Positions 50,950-59,482 of a DNA stretch of 64,000 bases are shown piece by piece. Every line of letters begins with the position of its first letter. Position 1 is the first letter of the stretch. The notes below the pieces were generated by a model that worked only from the letters and a program-made list of their open reading frames with translations, ran no database searches and had not been told where the DNA came from. This stretch comes from Parapedobacter koreensis (GTDB taxonomy: Bacteria > Bacteroidota > Bacteroidia > Sphingobacteriales > Sphingobacteriaceae), in assembly GCF_900109365.1 (NCBI RefSeq), contig NZ_FNZR01000008.1:1-64000 (forward strand). Direction: 5' to 3'. Position numbers and translations under genes: made by a program.

Positions 50950-52158
50950 TTATTGGAAATCTACACGCAGGATATAATCTGTACCCCCGGTTAGTTTTAA
51001 TCCCGGATTGATGGCTCCCGAGGGGATATCATATACCCACAACTGGTGGTTGTCTGCGGCATCGTCAATGGCAATATAGGCTTTGTCGCCTTGGACCAAT
51101 ACCGATTCCTTGCGCGTGCCCTTATCCAGTGGCAAATCCAATTTGGTAAGTGACTGCTTGGTCAAATCCACCACATAGTATTCAAACTGGTATGTGCTGT
51201 GGTGATCAGAAAAATTCGTGTACTTATCTTTCCGTTCGCTCCGGATGATGGCTTTCCCGTATCCGATTGACCACATGCCGTAGGCATGGTTGCCGATTTG
51301 CTCGGAGATATTGATCCAATAATCCGGATCGATCGTATCCGCTGCAGCCGGTATTTTAAAGATCGCCGTTGGCAGGTCTGGCATATTGCCGAGTGCAATA
51401 CCGGGGCAACTCATGAAATAGAAATCCCCTTTTTCATCCGTGAAGTTATAACTTTGCACCGTATTGATTCCGCCGGGATAGGCAGAGCGGGCATCTTTGT
51501 GGATGGCCTTTAAGGCCATAGAAGGATAGGCCAGGATAGCGGTGTAAAGCGTGTCGATGGTCGTGTATTCCGTGATCCCGGTATATTGGTGGTAGCAATA
51601 GCCGATGATGACTTCATGCTGTCGGAAATTGCTGAAACCAATGGAGAGCGTGTTATAATCGCCTATTGACTTTGGTAGGTCTATGATACCGCTACGGATC
51701 AGTTTGAATGCATCTACATCAATGACGTGGTATTCCAGCGTAGCATAGGTCTTGTCATCAAGCGTAAAAAGTATCAGTGTATGATCATCGCTCCAGTAAC
51801 TGTTTTCAATGTGCTTATCCGCCATTGGTAAGGTAGCAAGGGCTTGCAGGCTATCCGCGGTCAGCCGATATTTCACCAACTGGTCAATGGCCTTGTCGAT
51901 GTGGTAGTAATGACCGTTTTTGACCATCATGGAACGGTCAAAAGTCTCCGTAGAAAGGGGGATACCGTCCACTTCAGCTGATAAGCTATCCTGTTCGAGG
52001 TTGTTGGCAATGACAACACAGTTGCCATCATCCTTGGTGAGCATGTACAGCGAATAGGTTCCGGTAGTTTGTTTGGTGTGGTGAGCAGGATGCTGAGCAG
52101 GCATGCAGGCTAAAAACCAACAAGCCAGCAGACCATAATAAAGGACGTATTTCCTCAT
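50950..52158 (-). CDS. DUF4374 lipoprotein, XusB-like (copy 2)
   Basis: A 402-residue lipoprotein (FLACMPAQH, Cys about 18), a diverged copy of the protein at 47219: same length, same last blade (GGTDYILRVDF), same GGxxT...FTDEKGDFYF order, with low overall identity by eye. It is the first structural gene after sigma and anti-sigma and lies 13 nt after the latter, so it should be made early and in parallel with the receptor. Two copies in one operon suggest different siderophores or a two-step hand-over. Confidence 0.87.
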   Translation of the reverse strand: MRKYVLYYGLLACWFLACMPAQHPAHHTKQTTGTYSLYMLTKDDGNCVVIANNLEQDSLSAEVDGIPLSTETFDRSMMVKNGHYYHIDKAIDQLVKYRLTADSLQALATLPMADKHIENSYWSDDHTLILFTLDDKTYATLEYHVIDVDAFKLIRSGIIDLPKSIGDYNTLSIGFSNFRQHEVIIGYCYHQYTGITEYTTIDTLYTAILAYPSMALKAIHKDARSAYPGGINTVQSYNFTDEKGDFYFMSCPGIALGNMPDLPTAIFKIPAAADTIDPDYWINISEQIGNHAYGMWSIGYGKAIIRSERKDKYTNFSDHHSTYQFEYYVVDLTKQSLTKLDLPLDKGTRKESVLVQGDKAYIAIDDAADNHQLWVYDIPSGAINPGLKLTGGTDYILRVDFQ

Positions 52159-52171
52159 GGGGCTCCCGGAG

Positions 52172-52801
52172 TTAAGAAAGGTTAAGTTGCTGTTTCAACC
52201 TACGTTGTACCGCTGGCGGGAGAAACGTCATTTCACTTTTGGTGAAGATAAACTGTGTTTCGGCATCAGTGGATTCCAGTACGATATAGGTTTCCCCTTG
52301 TTTCAACAGGATGGGCACGCCGCTTTTGAGAATCTCAATGTTGCGTTTTGGTTTGAATAAAAGGTTTCCCGCTACTTCCAGCTTCCCGGTGCCAATATTG
52401 ATTTTTGCGCTTGATGCTTCGCCGAGCAGGATGTCATAATTCGCTTGCCTGATCCAAAGCGGGGAAACACTCTTCGAATTGTCAAATACCATTTCCCGTT
52501 GGAGGTCAGCCTTTCGGGGCCATAAACTCCATAGCATCGCCGCCAATGCTGCAACTCCACCCAATCGCCAGACTAATGAAACGATTTTAGGTCGTTTTTC
52601 CGGCAATGGAGCGACCGGTGTATCCATATGCGGAAGTACAGATGCCCATATCTCGTGCTGCACGGCTGTTCGATTCGTTATTGGGAGGGCTGAATCGACA
52701 TCCAGTGTATCATCGGCCAACCATTTTTCAACAAAAAGCTGCTCTTCTGGCGAACACAATCCCAAATGATATTTTTCCAGAAGCTCCTTATCGATATTCA
52801 T
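52172..52801 (-). CDS. Short FecR-like anti-sigma factor
   Basis: A 209-residue protein with a cytoplasmic N-terminus (LLEKYHLGLCSPEEQLFVEKWL, the anti-sigma opening), one transmembrane helix (about 72-90, WRLGGVAALAAMLWSL) and a periplasmic part of about 115 residues. The latter has FecR-like strand content (ILLGEASSAKINIGTGKLEV) but is much shorter than a normal FecR and has no C-terminal domain for an STN contact. It may instead sense a DUF4374 protein or be controlled by proteolysis. ATG at 52801 is chosen over the frame start at 52852. The sigma stop is 57 nt upstream. Confidence 0.75.
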   Translation of the reverse strand: MNIDKELLEKYHLGLCSPEEQLFVEKWLADDTLDVDSALPITNRTAVQHEIWASVLPHMDTPVAPLPEKRPKIVSLVWRLGGVAALAAMLWSLWPRKADLQREMVFDNSKSVSPLWIRQANYDILLGEASSAKINIGTGKLEVAGNLLFKPKRNIEILKSGVPILLKQGETYIVLESTDAETQFIFTKSEMTFLPPAVQRRLKQQLNLS

Positions 52802-52858
52802 GACAAACTGTTGCCCCACAAAGATAAAGAAAATCCAGCAATGGCATGACAACTTTGC

Positions 52859-53383
52859 TTAACCAATGTAATCGGACAAGTGGGTCTTCAGGGTGCGCAA
52901 TGCGCGGCTGATGTGATATTCGACCGCCCGCTCGGAAATATACAGCTGGCTGGCAATCTCTCGGTTGGTCAATCCTTGATCCCGGCTCAACTGGAATACG
53001 TGTTTGCATTGCTTTGGTAAGGTATTGACCAGTTGTTTGATCCGTGACAAGAGCTCCTGTGTGCCGATATAGTCATCGGTATAGTGGGTCGCGGAACGCT
53101 GTAGAAGGACTTCATGGTGCTGTGTCCGGATGACCTTGTTACGGATATGCTCGTAGGTTCTCAATTTTACCGAACGGATTAAATAACGCTCCACTTCATG
53201 CAATTGGAGGGTAGTGCGCCGCTCCCATAACGATTTAAAGACGTCTTGGACAACCTCTTTAGCTGTTTCCTCATCTTCAATGGTCTTGTAGCAAAACACG
53301 TACAAACGTTCCCAATGTTGCAGATACAGTTGCTCAAAGCTACTTTTAGTGATTACAAACACGTCTTTATCGAGTTTCAGCAT
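52859..53383 (-). CDS. ECF RNA polymerase sigma-70 factor (iron/siderophore locus)
   Basis: A 174-residue ECF sigma. Region 2: FEQLYLQHWERLYVFCYK and AKEVVQDVFKSLWERR; region 4: LTNREIASQLYISERAVEYHISRALRTL, an HTH typical of Bacteroidota ECFs. It is the first gene of the operon anti-sigma, DUF4374, XusA-like receptor, DUF4374, PepSY. It probably drives its own operon under iron or siderophore cues. The promoter -7 at 53415-53422 shares an extended TAYCTTTGTCGCG block with the other ECF sigma gene in this window. Confidence 0.92.
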   Translation of the reverse strand: MLKLDKDVFVITKSSFEQLYLQHWERLYVFCYKTIEDEETAKEVVQDVFKSLWERRTTLQLHEVERYLIRSVKLRTYEHIRNKVIRTQHHEVLLQRSATHYTDDYIGTQELLSRIKQLVNTLPKQCKHVFQLSRDQGLTNREIASQLYISERAVEYHISRALRTLKTHLSDYIG

Positions 53384-53409
53384 GATAAATGCGCTGCCTG
53401 GAGCAGCAA

Positions 53410-53422
53410 CGCGACAAAGATA
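53410..53422 (-). promoter_or_regulatory. Promoter -7 element of the second ECF sigma gene
   Basis: Minus strand TATCTTTG (53415-53422) fits TAnnTTTG, 31 nt upstream of the sigma ATG. The extended block TATCTTTGTCGCG differs in one position from that before the first ECF sigma gene (14971-14983). Confidence 0.6.
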
Positions 53423-53489
53423 GAATTATTTAGATTTATTTTAAATAAAACACTGATTAAATAAATCTTCCATCGGCGACCATGGCTCC

Positions 53490-55850
53490 TCAGCTTCCGA
53501 ATTGATAAGTCAGGGATAGCGTTACCCGCCGGTTGTCCGGCCTGCTGTACGAATAAGTTTCCATACTGCCAAAAGAAGCACGGCTTTCGGGCTTAGCATT
53601 GCGCACCAATCCTGTACACGATAGCTTTACATTGGCACGCTTATTCCAGAACGACCGATCTACGCCGATGTCCAACCCATAGTTCGGAGCAGTGCGGACA
53701 GCACCGGATGCCATGCCTGATCGGTAATATCCGATAAGTTCTGCCCGCCAAGCGGTGTACCTGAATGTATGCCTACTGTTTATGGCCCAACTGGAGCTGG
53801 CGTTGTCCAACACGGTACCGCGAAACGAGCCTTCATAGCGGTTGTGGAACGCATTAGCATAATGGCTACCTTCCCACCAAGCGGTAAAAGGGCTGTTGTA
53901 CATCATGCTAATGCCATAGTTGGTAAAATGGCCTACGTTTTCCGGGCGGCTGAACGTCTGCCCGCTTTGTTCGCCCTTGCCCGTGATATCCATGATGACA
54001 TCGCTTCCTCGGTTGAACGAGAGTGTGGTAAACCACTTGTTGGCAAAGCTATGCCCCAATTCCAGTGCATGTGTTTTCGAGGGAGCCAAAAAGGGATTGC
54101 CCTCGAAGTAATTGAACGGGTCGGCATATATCCGGAAGGCATTGACATCGTGGTCGCCCGGCCGCTCGATGCGGCGGCTGTACGCCAGCCGGAGTTGGTG
54201 CCTTTCCGACAATGGATAGCTCAGGAACAAATTGGGGAAGAGGTCGAAATAATGCTGCTTGACCACCGATTCCAGTGTCACCTGCCTGGCTTCGGTGCCG
54301 GTATATTCACCCCGAATACCCATTTGGATACCCAGCTTCTTCCAGGAGGTATGATAAATGGCGTAGGCAGCCTCCACATGCTGGCCATACTGGAAGCGGT
54401 TGCTGGTAAGGGCATCATATACCCAGCGAGTGCCATCTTGGAGCGTATCATTGAGGGCGAGGTTGTTTATCCAAAGATATGTTCCTTTCCACCCGATTTC
54501 TAGTTTGCTGTTTGCACCCAGCGGGCGGCTATAGTCGATGGTGCCAAGATAAGTCGTGTTAGCCAAGTCCTGTATGTTGCGCCGTGCAGCAGGATAGCCC
54601 GATGGTAGACCGGTGGCATCGTGGTAGTTCGTATGGAAGCCATTGTCATAGTCATTGCCGTGCGGCGCATAATCGACATTGATGTTGAGCGTGTGCCCAT
54701 CGTCCCGGAAGCGCTTGGTGTAGTGTGCGTTGAATGTCAGGTTGTTGTAGCCTTCATCGAAATGGTTTTGTGTCGTGTTTTGTTGTTGCAAGGTTTCATC
54801 CGGCGCAAGGAAATGCAGGAACGCATCGGAGTAGCTTTGGTAGCGTCCCTTTATCCAATCAAAGCTAATGCCCACCGAACTGGTGCTGTCTGCCGTGTAG
54901 TCGATGCCGGCACGCAATCCATAATTTCTCCCCGGATCCGTACGGCTTGCTTCCCATTGTCGGGTGATCAATCCGACAGCTTGTTCAGTGAAAAATGTGC
55001 GTTCATCGTAGGCAGACGAGCGGTTTTCATCGCGGCCATAGCTGCCGCTCAACTGTGCAACCCATTTGCCTGCCCTGGCATGGATATTTCCGCCCAATGC
55101 GTATTGAGGTTCCCTTCCATGGGAGCCCCGTGTAAACATATCGCCTCCGATACCGGATGGCGATTGGTTTTTGGTGACAATGTTGATGATGCCGCCGCTG
55201 CCCTCGGCATCCTGCCGGGCTGAAGGGCTGGCCATGAGTTCTACTTTGGCTACTTCATGGGCCTGCATGCCGCGCAATAGCAATGCCAGCTGGCTGCCGG
55301 ATAGGTATGTGGCCCGCCCATCGATCATCACTTTGGCGCCCCGGCGCCCCTGGATGGCAAAATCCCCGTCGCCTTCTACCGTCACACCGGGGGTACGTTC
55401 CAGCAGTTCAAATACGCTATTGCCTTCGGTAAGCACGCTGCCACCCACGTCTATGGTCATCCGGTCTATTTGTTGCGTCACGGTAGGCCGCTTGGCTGTG
55501 ATGGAGACTGTGGCCAGCGTAGTGATATCCGCGGCTAATGGAATATCACCCATGTGTTTGGTGGCAGGGGTTACCAGCGTTGCGCTATAGTAATCTTTGT
55601 AGCCCAGATGCTTTATTTTGAGGGTGTACGATCCGTTGCCCCGGAAAGTGATGTCAAATGTCCCGTTGTTGTTCGTAATGGTTTGAACGACGGCGCTGGA
55701 GTCCGGCAGGCGAAGCAACGACACTGCGGCGTGCGGAAGTGGGCGATGCTGCGCGTCCATGACCCGGCCTGTCAATTCCAGGTTTTGCCCATACCCAGCC
55801 AGCATATGGAGCAGAAACACTGCACACATGCAAGATTTTAAAAAACCCAT
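53490..55850 (-). CDS. TonB-type outer-membrane beta-barrel protein (OMP_b-brl_3 family)
   Basis: A 786-residue protein with signal peptide (1-21), carboxypeptidase-regulatory-like domain (26-105), a plug-like domain (EGNSVFELLERTPGVTVEGDGD, GAKVMIDGRATYLSG, and ARQDAEGSGGIINIVTK) and a C-terminal barrel with the final strand LSLTYQF. The plug without a strong TonB box and this barrel type assign it to the outer-membrane barrel family with PF14905-like end. The substrate is unknown. The start ATG at 55850 is preferred over GTG at 55856. It is upstream of the ECF sigma gene but separated by 106 nt and a promoter. Confidence 0.85.
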   Translation of the reverse strand: MGFLKSCMCAVFLLHMLAGYGQNLELTGRVMDAQHRPLPHAAVSLLRLPDSSAVVQTITNNNGTFDITFRGNGSYTLKIKHLGYKDYYSATLVTPATKHMGDIPLAADITTLATVSITAKRPTVTQQIDRMTIDVGGSVLTEGNSVFELLERTPGVTVEGDGDFAIQGRRGAKVMIDGRATYLSGSQLALLLRGMQAHEVAKVELMASPSARQDAEGSGGIINIVTKNQSPSGIGGDMFTRGSHGREPQYALGGNIHARAGKWVAQLSGSYGRDENRSSAYDERTFFTEQAVGLITRQWEASRTDPGRNYGLRAGIDYTADSTSSVGISFDWIKGRYQSYSDAFLHFLAPDETLQQQNTTQNHFDEGYNNLTFNAHYTKRFRDDGHTLNINVDYAPHGNDYDNGFHTNYHDATGLPSGYPAARRNIQDLANTTYLGTIDYSRPLGANSKLEIGWKGTYLWINNLALNDTLQDGTRWVYDALTSNRFQYGQHVEAAYAIYHTSWKKLGIQMGIRGEYTGTEARQVTLESVVKQHYFDLFPNLFLSYPLSERHQLRLAYSRRIERPGDHDVNAFRIYADPFNYFEGNPFLAPSKTHALELGHSFANKWFTTLSFNRGSDVIMDITGKGEQSGQTFSRPENVGHFTNYGISMMYNSPFTAWWEGSHYANAFHNRYEGSFRGTVLDNASSSWAINSRHTFRYTAWRAELIGYYRSGMASGAVRTAPNYGLDIGVDRSFWNKRANVKLSCTGLVRNAKPESRASFGSMETYSYSRPDNRRVTLSLTYQFGS

Positions 55851-56095
55851 GCTCACCGTACTATTATTTTTTGCGTAAAGGCATTTTGAAATGATAGCTT
55901 TATGCCATGTGATGTCAATACAAAAACCGTATCAGGTGGGATGCTTGTCATGTTGCTATGGATTACCGTGTTAATTATAACAGGATAGTAGCATAACACG
56001 GACTTTGCCGTAAGCCCAGTATGAAAAAAGGCATACGGAAGATGCTAGTAAAGCCGTAATTAATAAAGGTTGATGTGTATCTTTAACACGTGAAA

Positions 56096-59044
56096 ATGAA
56101 AGCAGCAGCTATACAGACTGGATTATCCCAATTGGAGAAAACCTTAGCAGGTTCATTTTACTATGACGAACGCGCGGAGCACCAAACGGTACTCCGTGCC
56201 TATTCCACGGATGCCTCGGTGTACCAAGAGCGCCCGTTGGCTGTCGCAATCCCAATGGACATTGCCGATTTGAAGGCGCTCATCGCCTTTGCTTCGAATC
56301 ACGGCGTCACGCTGATCCCGCGCACAGCAGGCACATCATTGGCCGGGCAGGTAGTAGGCCATGGCATCGTGGTGGATGTATCCAGACACTTCAACCGTGT
56401 GCTGGAGGTGAATAAGGAAGAACGTTGGGTACGTGTGCAGCCCGGTGTCGTACGCGACGACCTCAATGCCTACCTCCGGCCGTATGGATTGATGTTTGGC
56501 CCGGAGACCTCCACGGCCAGCAGGGCAATGGTGGGTGGGATGATAGGCAACAATTCCTGCGGACTCCATTCCATCGTATGGGGCGATACCCGCAGCCACT
56601 TGCTATCGGCCAACGTATTGCTGGACGATGGTTCGGAAGTGGTATTCGAGGCGTTGGAGGGGCAAGCATTGTTCAGCAAGCTGACATTGGACAACCGTGA
56701 GGGGCAGATTTACCGTTGGATAGCTGATCTCCTATCGGCGCCTGCAAATCAGCAGGCTATCAAAACCGGCTACCCCAAGCCATCGCTCACCCGGCGGAAT
56801 ACAGGCTATGCATTGGATATACTCAGCGATCCTTCCCAACCGTTTAATTTCTGTAAGTTGCTCGCCGGATCAGAAGGGACATTGGGCATCCTCACCGAAG
56901 CCAAGCTTAACCTGCTGCCGCTACCGCCTAAGGAAATCGGGCTGCTGTGTATCCACTGCCATACGCTTATTGAGTCGTTGCATGCCAATTTGATAGCACT
57001 GCAACATCATCCTGAAGCTTCTGAATTGGTGGATAAATACATCATGGACTTTACCAAGGGACACCCGACTTACCAATACAACCGGTTTTTCATTGAGGGG
57101 GATCCGGAAGCGATGCTTATGGTGGAGTTTAGGGGTGATACCTTGGCCGAAGTTGAGCGCAAGGCAGGAGCCTTGAAAGCTGACTTAACGGCAAAGGGCC
57201 TGGGCTATGCCTATCCCTTGATAACTGGTGCACAAACCAACCTGGTGTGGGATGTGCGTAAGGCGGGGCTGGGCTTGATACGCAACCTGCCGGGCGATAC
57301 ACAGCCCGTAAATCTTATTGAAGATTGTGCGGTGTCTCCCGAGGATCTGCCGGCATATATCACCGATTTACAGGGTATTTTGGATAACCACGGCCTGAAG
57401 GCTTCCTACTATGCACATGCGGGGGCAGGCGAATTGCATGTGGAACCGTTGATCAACCTGAAGACTGCCGATGGCCGTAAGACCTTTCGGGCAGTACTCG
57501 CTGAAACGGCCCGGTTGGTGAAAAAGTATAACGGATCGCTCAGCGGTGAACATGGCGATGGTCGCCTACGTGGGGAATTTATCGGCAACGTGTTGGGCAA
57601 TAGGGTATATGCCTTATTGAAACAGGTGAAGGAAATTTTTGATCCACATGGCATCTTCAATGCGAACAAAATTGTGGATACGCCGCCGATGGACAAATTC
57701 CTGCGGTATGAACGGGATACTTCGACCATCAAGGTGGATACCACATTTGATTTCAGCAGACAAGAAAGCATATTGCGCTTAGCCGAAAAATGTTCCGGCT
57801 CTGGCGACTGCCGTAAGACGCATATCACCGGCGGGACGATGTGCCCGTCGTATATGGCTACCCGTGAGGAAAAGGACACGACCCGTGCACGGGCCAACAT
57901 GCTCAGGCAATTTCTTACGAATTCACCCAAAGCCAATCGCTTTGACCACCCGGAAATCAAGGAAGTCATGGATCTCTGTTTGAGCTGCAAGGGCTGCAAG
58001 ACGGAGTGCCCCTCTGGCGTAGATGTTGCGAAGATGAAAGCGGAATTTTTGCAACATTATCACGATGCAAATGGTACGCCTTTCAGGACATGGCTGATCG
58101 CCAACTTTACCAAGTCCCAACAAATGGCTTCGTTTTTTCCACGACTTTACAATGCCGTAGTTAAAAACAAAGCGCTGGCTGCTTTGGTGAAGTGGGTCAT
58201 CGGTTTCGCACAGGACCGATCCTTGCCTGAGGTGGGCAATATCACCCTACGCAAATGGATTGAACGGCAACAGACAATCCATCCATCGGATAATGGGCAC
58301 ATTAAACGAAAAAAGCCAGTTTATTTATTCTGTGATGAGTTTACGGAGTACAATGATGTAGGTATCGGTCAAACGGCATATCGCCTGCTCACCACGTTGG
58401 GATATGAGGTGCGGCTTGCCAAACATATCGAAAGTGGGCGTACTTATCTTTCTAAGGGGTTGGTACGCAAAGCGAAGGACATCGCTAACCGCAATGTCCA
58501 ATACCTCAAAGACCTTATTTCTGCAGAAGCCCCATTAATTGGTATTGAGCCTTCCGCTATCTTGACATTCCGTGACGAGTATCCCGAATTGGTTGATAAG
58601 CAATGGGTGGAATCTGCTTACCGTTTGGCTAAACATGCGTTGCTCATCGATGAATTTATCCTCCGGGAAATGGAGGATGGGAATATCGATTCCACGCAAT
58701 TTACGGATGAGGTCCGTAAAATCAAACTGCATGGCCATTGCTACCAAAAAGCCTTCCATCTGGTGGATACTACAGCCAAGATCCTTTCGTTGCCTGGTGG
58801 CTATGAGGTAGAGACCATTCCTTCCGGTTGCTGCGGTATGGCGGGCTCGTTTGGCTATGAAAAGGAACATTACCAGGTATCGATGAAGGTGGCTGAATTG
58901 GTGTTGCTCCCTGCGGTGAGGAGCATGCATGCCGAAGCGCTCGTGGCCGCTCCCGGCACAAGCTGCCGCCACCAAATCAAAGATGGCGCAGGAAGAAAGG
59001 CTTATCATCCCGTTGAAATTCTTTGGGAGGCATTGAAACGCTGA
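56096..59044 (+). CDS. FAD-linked oxidase with Fe-S and CCG domains (YdiJ/D-2-hydroxyacid dehydrogenase type)
   Basis: A 982-residue flavoprotein. N-terminal FAD-binding type 4 domain (PRTAGTSLAGQVVG, GNNSCGLHSIVWGDTRSH), FAD-linked oxidase C-domain (ENCAVSPEDL-like segment and SGEHGDGRLRG), two 4Fe-4S sites (CSGSGDC...MCPSY, about residues 562-585, and CLSCKGCKTECPSGVD, about 628-643) and C-terminal CCG half motifs (HGHCYQKAF and PSGCCGMAGSFGYE). Length is near that of E. coli YdiJ (D-2-hydroxyglutarate dehydrogenase). ATG at 56096 is preferred over a GTG at 56090. It is a single plus-strand gene in a minus-strand area. Confidence 0.88.
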   Translation: MKAAAIQTGLSQLEKTLAGSFYYDERAEHQTVLRAYSTDASVYQERPLAVAIPMDIADLKALIAFASNHGVTLIPRTAGTSLAGQVVGHGIVVDVSRHFNRVLEVNKEERWVRVQPGVVRDDLNAYLRPYGLMFGPETSTASRAMVGGMIGNNSCGLHSIVWGDTRSHLLSANVLLDDGSEVVFEALEGQALFSKLTLDNREGQIYRWIADLLSAPANQQAIKTGYPKPSLTRRNTGYALDILSDPSQPFNFCKLLAGSEGTLGILTEAKLNLLPLPPKEIGLLCIHCHTLIESLHANLIALQHHPEASELVDKYIMDFTKGHPTYQYNRFFIEGDPEAMLMVEFRGDTLAEVERKAGALKADLTAKGLGYAYPLITGAQTNLVWDVRKAGLGLIRNLPGDTQPVNLIEDCAVSPEDLPAYITDLQGILDNHGLKASYYAHAGAGELHVEPLINLKTADGRKTFRAVLAETARLVKKYNGSLSGEHGDGRLRGEFIGNVLGNRVYALLKQVKEIFDPHGIFNANKIVDTPPMDKFLRYERDTSTIKVDTTFDFSRQESILRLAEKCSGSGDCRKTHITGGTMCPSYMATREEKDTTRARANMLRQFLTNSPKANRFDHPEIKEVMDLCLSCKGCKTECPSGVDVAKMKAEFLQHYHDANGTPFRTWLIANFTKSQQMASFFPRLYNAVVKNKALAALVKWVIGFAQDRSLPEVGNITLRKWIERQQTIHPSDNGHIKRKKPVYLFCDEFTEYNDVGIGQTAYRLLTTLGYEVRLAKHIESGRTYLSKGLVRKAKDIANRNVQYLKDLISAEAPLIGIEPSAILTFRDEYPELVDKQWVESAYRLAKHALLIDEFILREMEDGNIDSTQFTDEVRKIKLHGHCYQKAFHLVDTTAKILSLPGGYEVETIPSGCCGMAGSFGYEKEHYQVSMKVAELVLLPAVRSMHAEALVAAPGTSCRHQIKDGAGRKAYHPVEILWEALKR

Positions 59045-59062
59045 ATGCCAATCGATGGGCGA

Positions 59063-59467
59063 TCAATCTGAAAAAAAATGCACCAGGGGCTCGGCTGTCT
59101 TTAGTGCTGAAAGATCTTCCCGTTTTATGGGTTTTACCAGGTAACCGGCAAGTTGTTCATAGGTAAATGCACGTTCTTTATCAGCCTTATCGATGGAAGA
59201 AGTAACGATGACCACGCGGATATTATTGCCGTAGGGGAGTGTTTTCAATGCGTCCAGTACTTCCCATCCGTTCATGATCGGCATGTTGATATCTAAAAGT
59301 AACAAGAATCGTTTGTCTCTTGAAATGTGCTGCTTTAAGCGCGCAAGCGCCTCCTCGCCACTCGTACAAATCTCCGGTTCAACAGCAATGCCGGTGTCAT
59401 TGAGCAAGACCTTTGCCATCGTGTTAAACATTTTGTCGTCATCAATAACCATAACATGCAGATCCAT
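59063..59467 (-). CDS. Single-domain response regulator
   Basis: A 134-residue CheY-like receiver with no output domain. Acidic pocket Asp9-11, phosphoacceptor Asp59 (LLLLDINMP), Thr/Ser in VIVTSS and the Lys in YLVKPI. It follows the multi-PAS sensor by 15 nt and is therefore its expected partner; since the sensor lacks an ATPase domain, phosphate must come from another kinase, or the pair uses protein binding only. Confidence 0.92.
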   Translation of the reverse strand: MDLHVMVIDDDKMFNTMAKVLLNDTGIAVEPEICTSGEEALARLKQHISRDKRFLLLLDINMPIMNGWEVLDALKTLPYGNNIRVVIVTSSIDKADKERAFTYEQLAGYLVKPIKREDLSALKTAEPLVHFFSD

Positions 59468-59482
59468 TGTATAGCTAAGATT

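Noticed and set aside
53769-54503. Plus-strand ORF of 244 codons inside the outer-membrane barrel gene
   Set aside because: Antisense shadow of barrel strands, without start context or motif.
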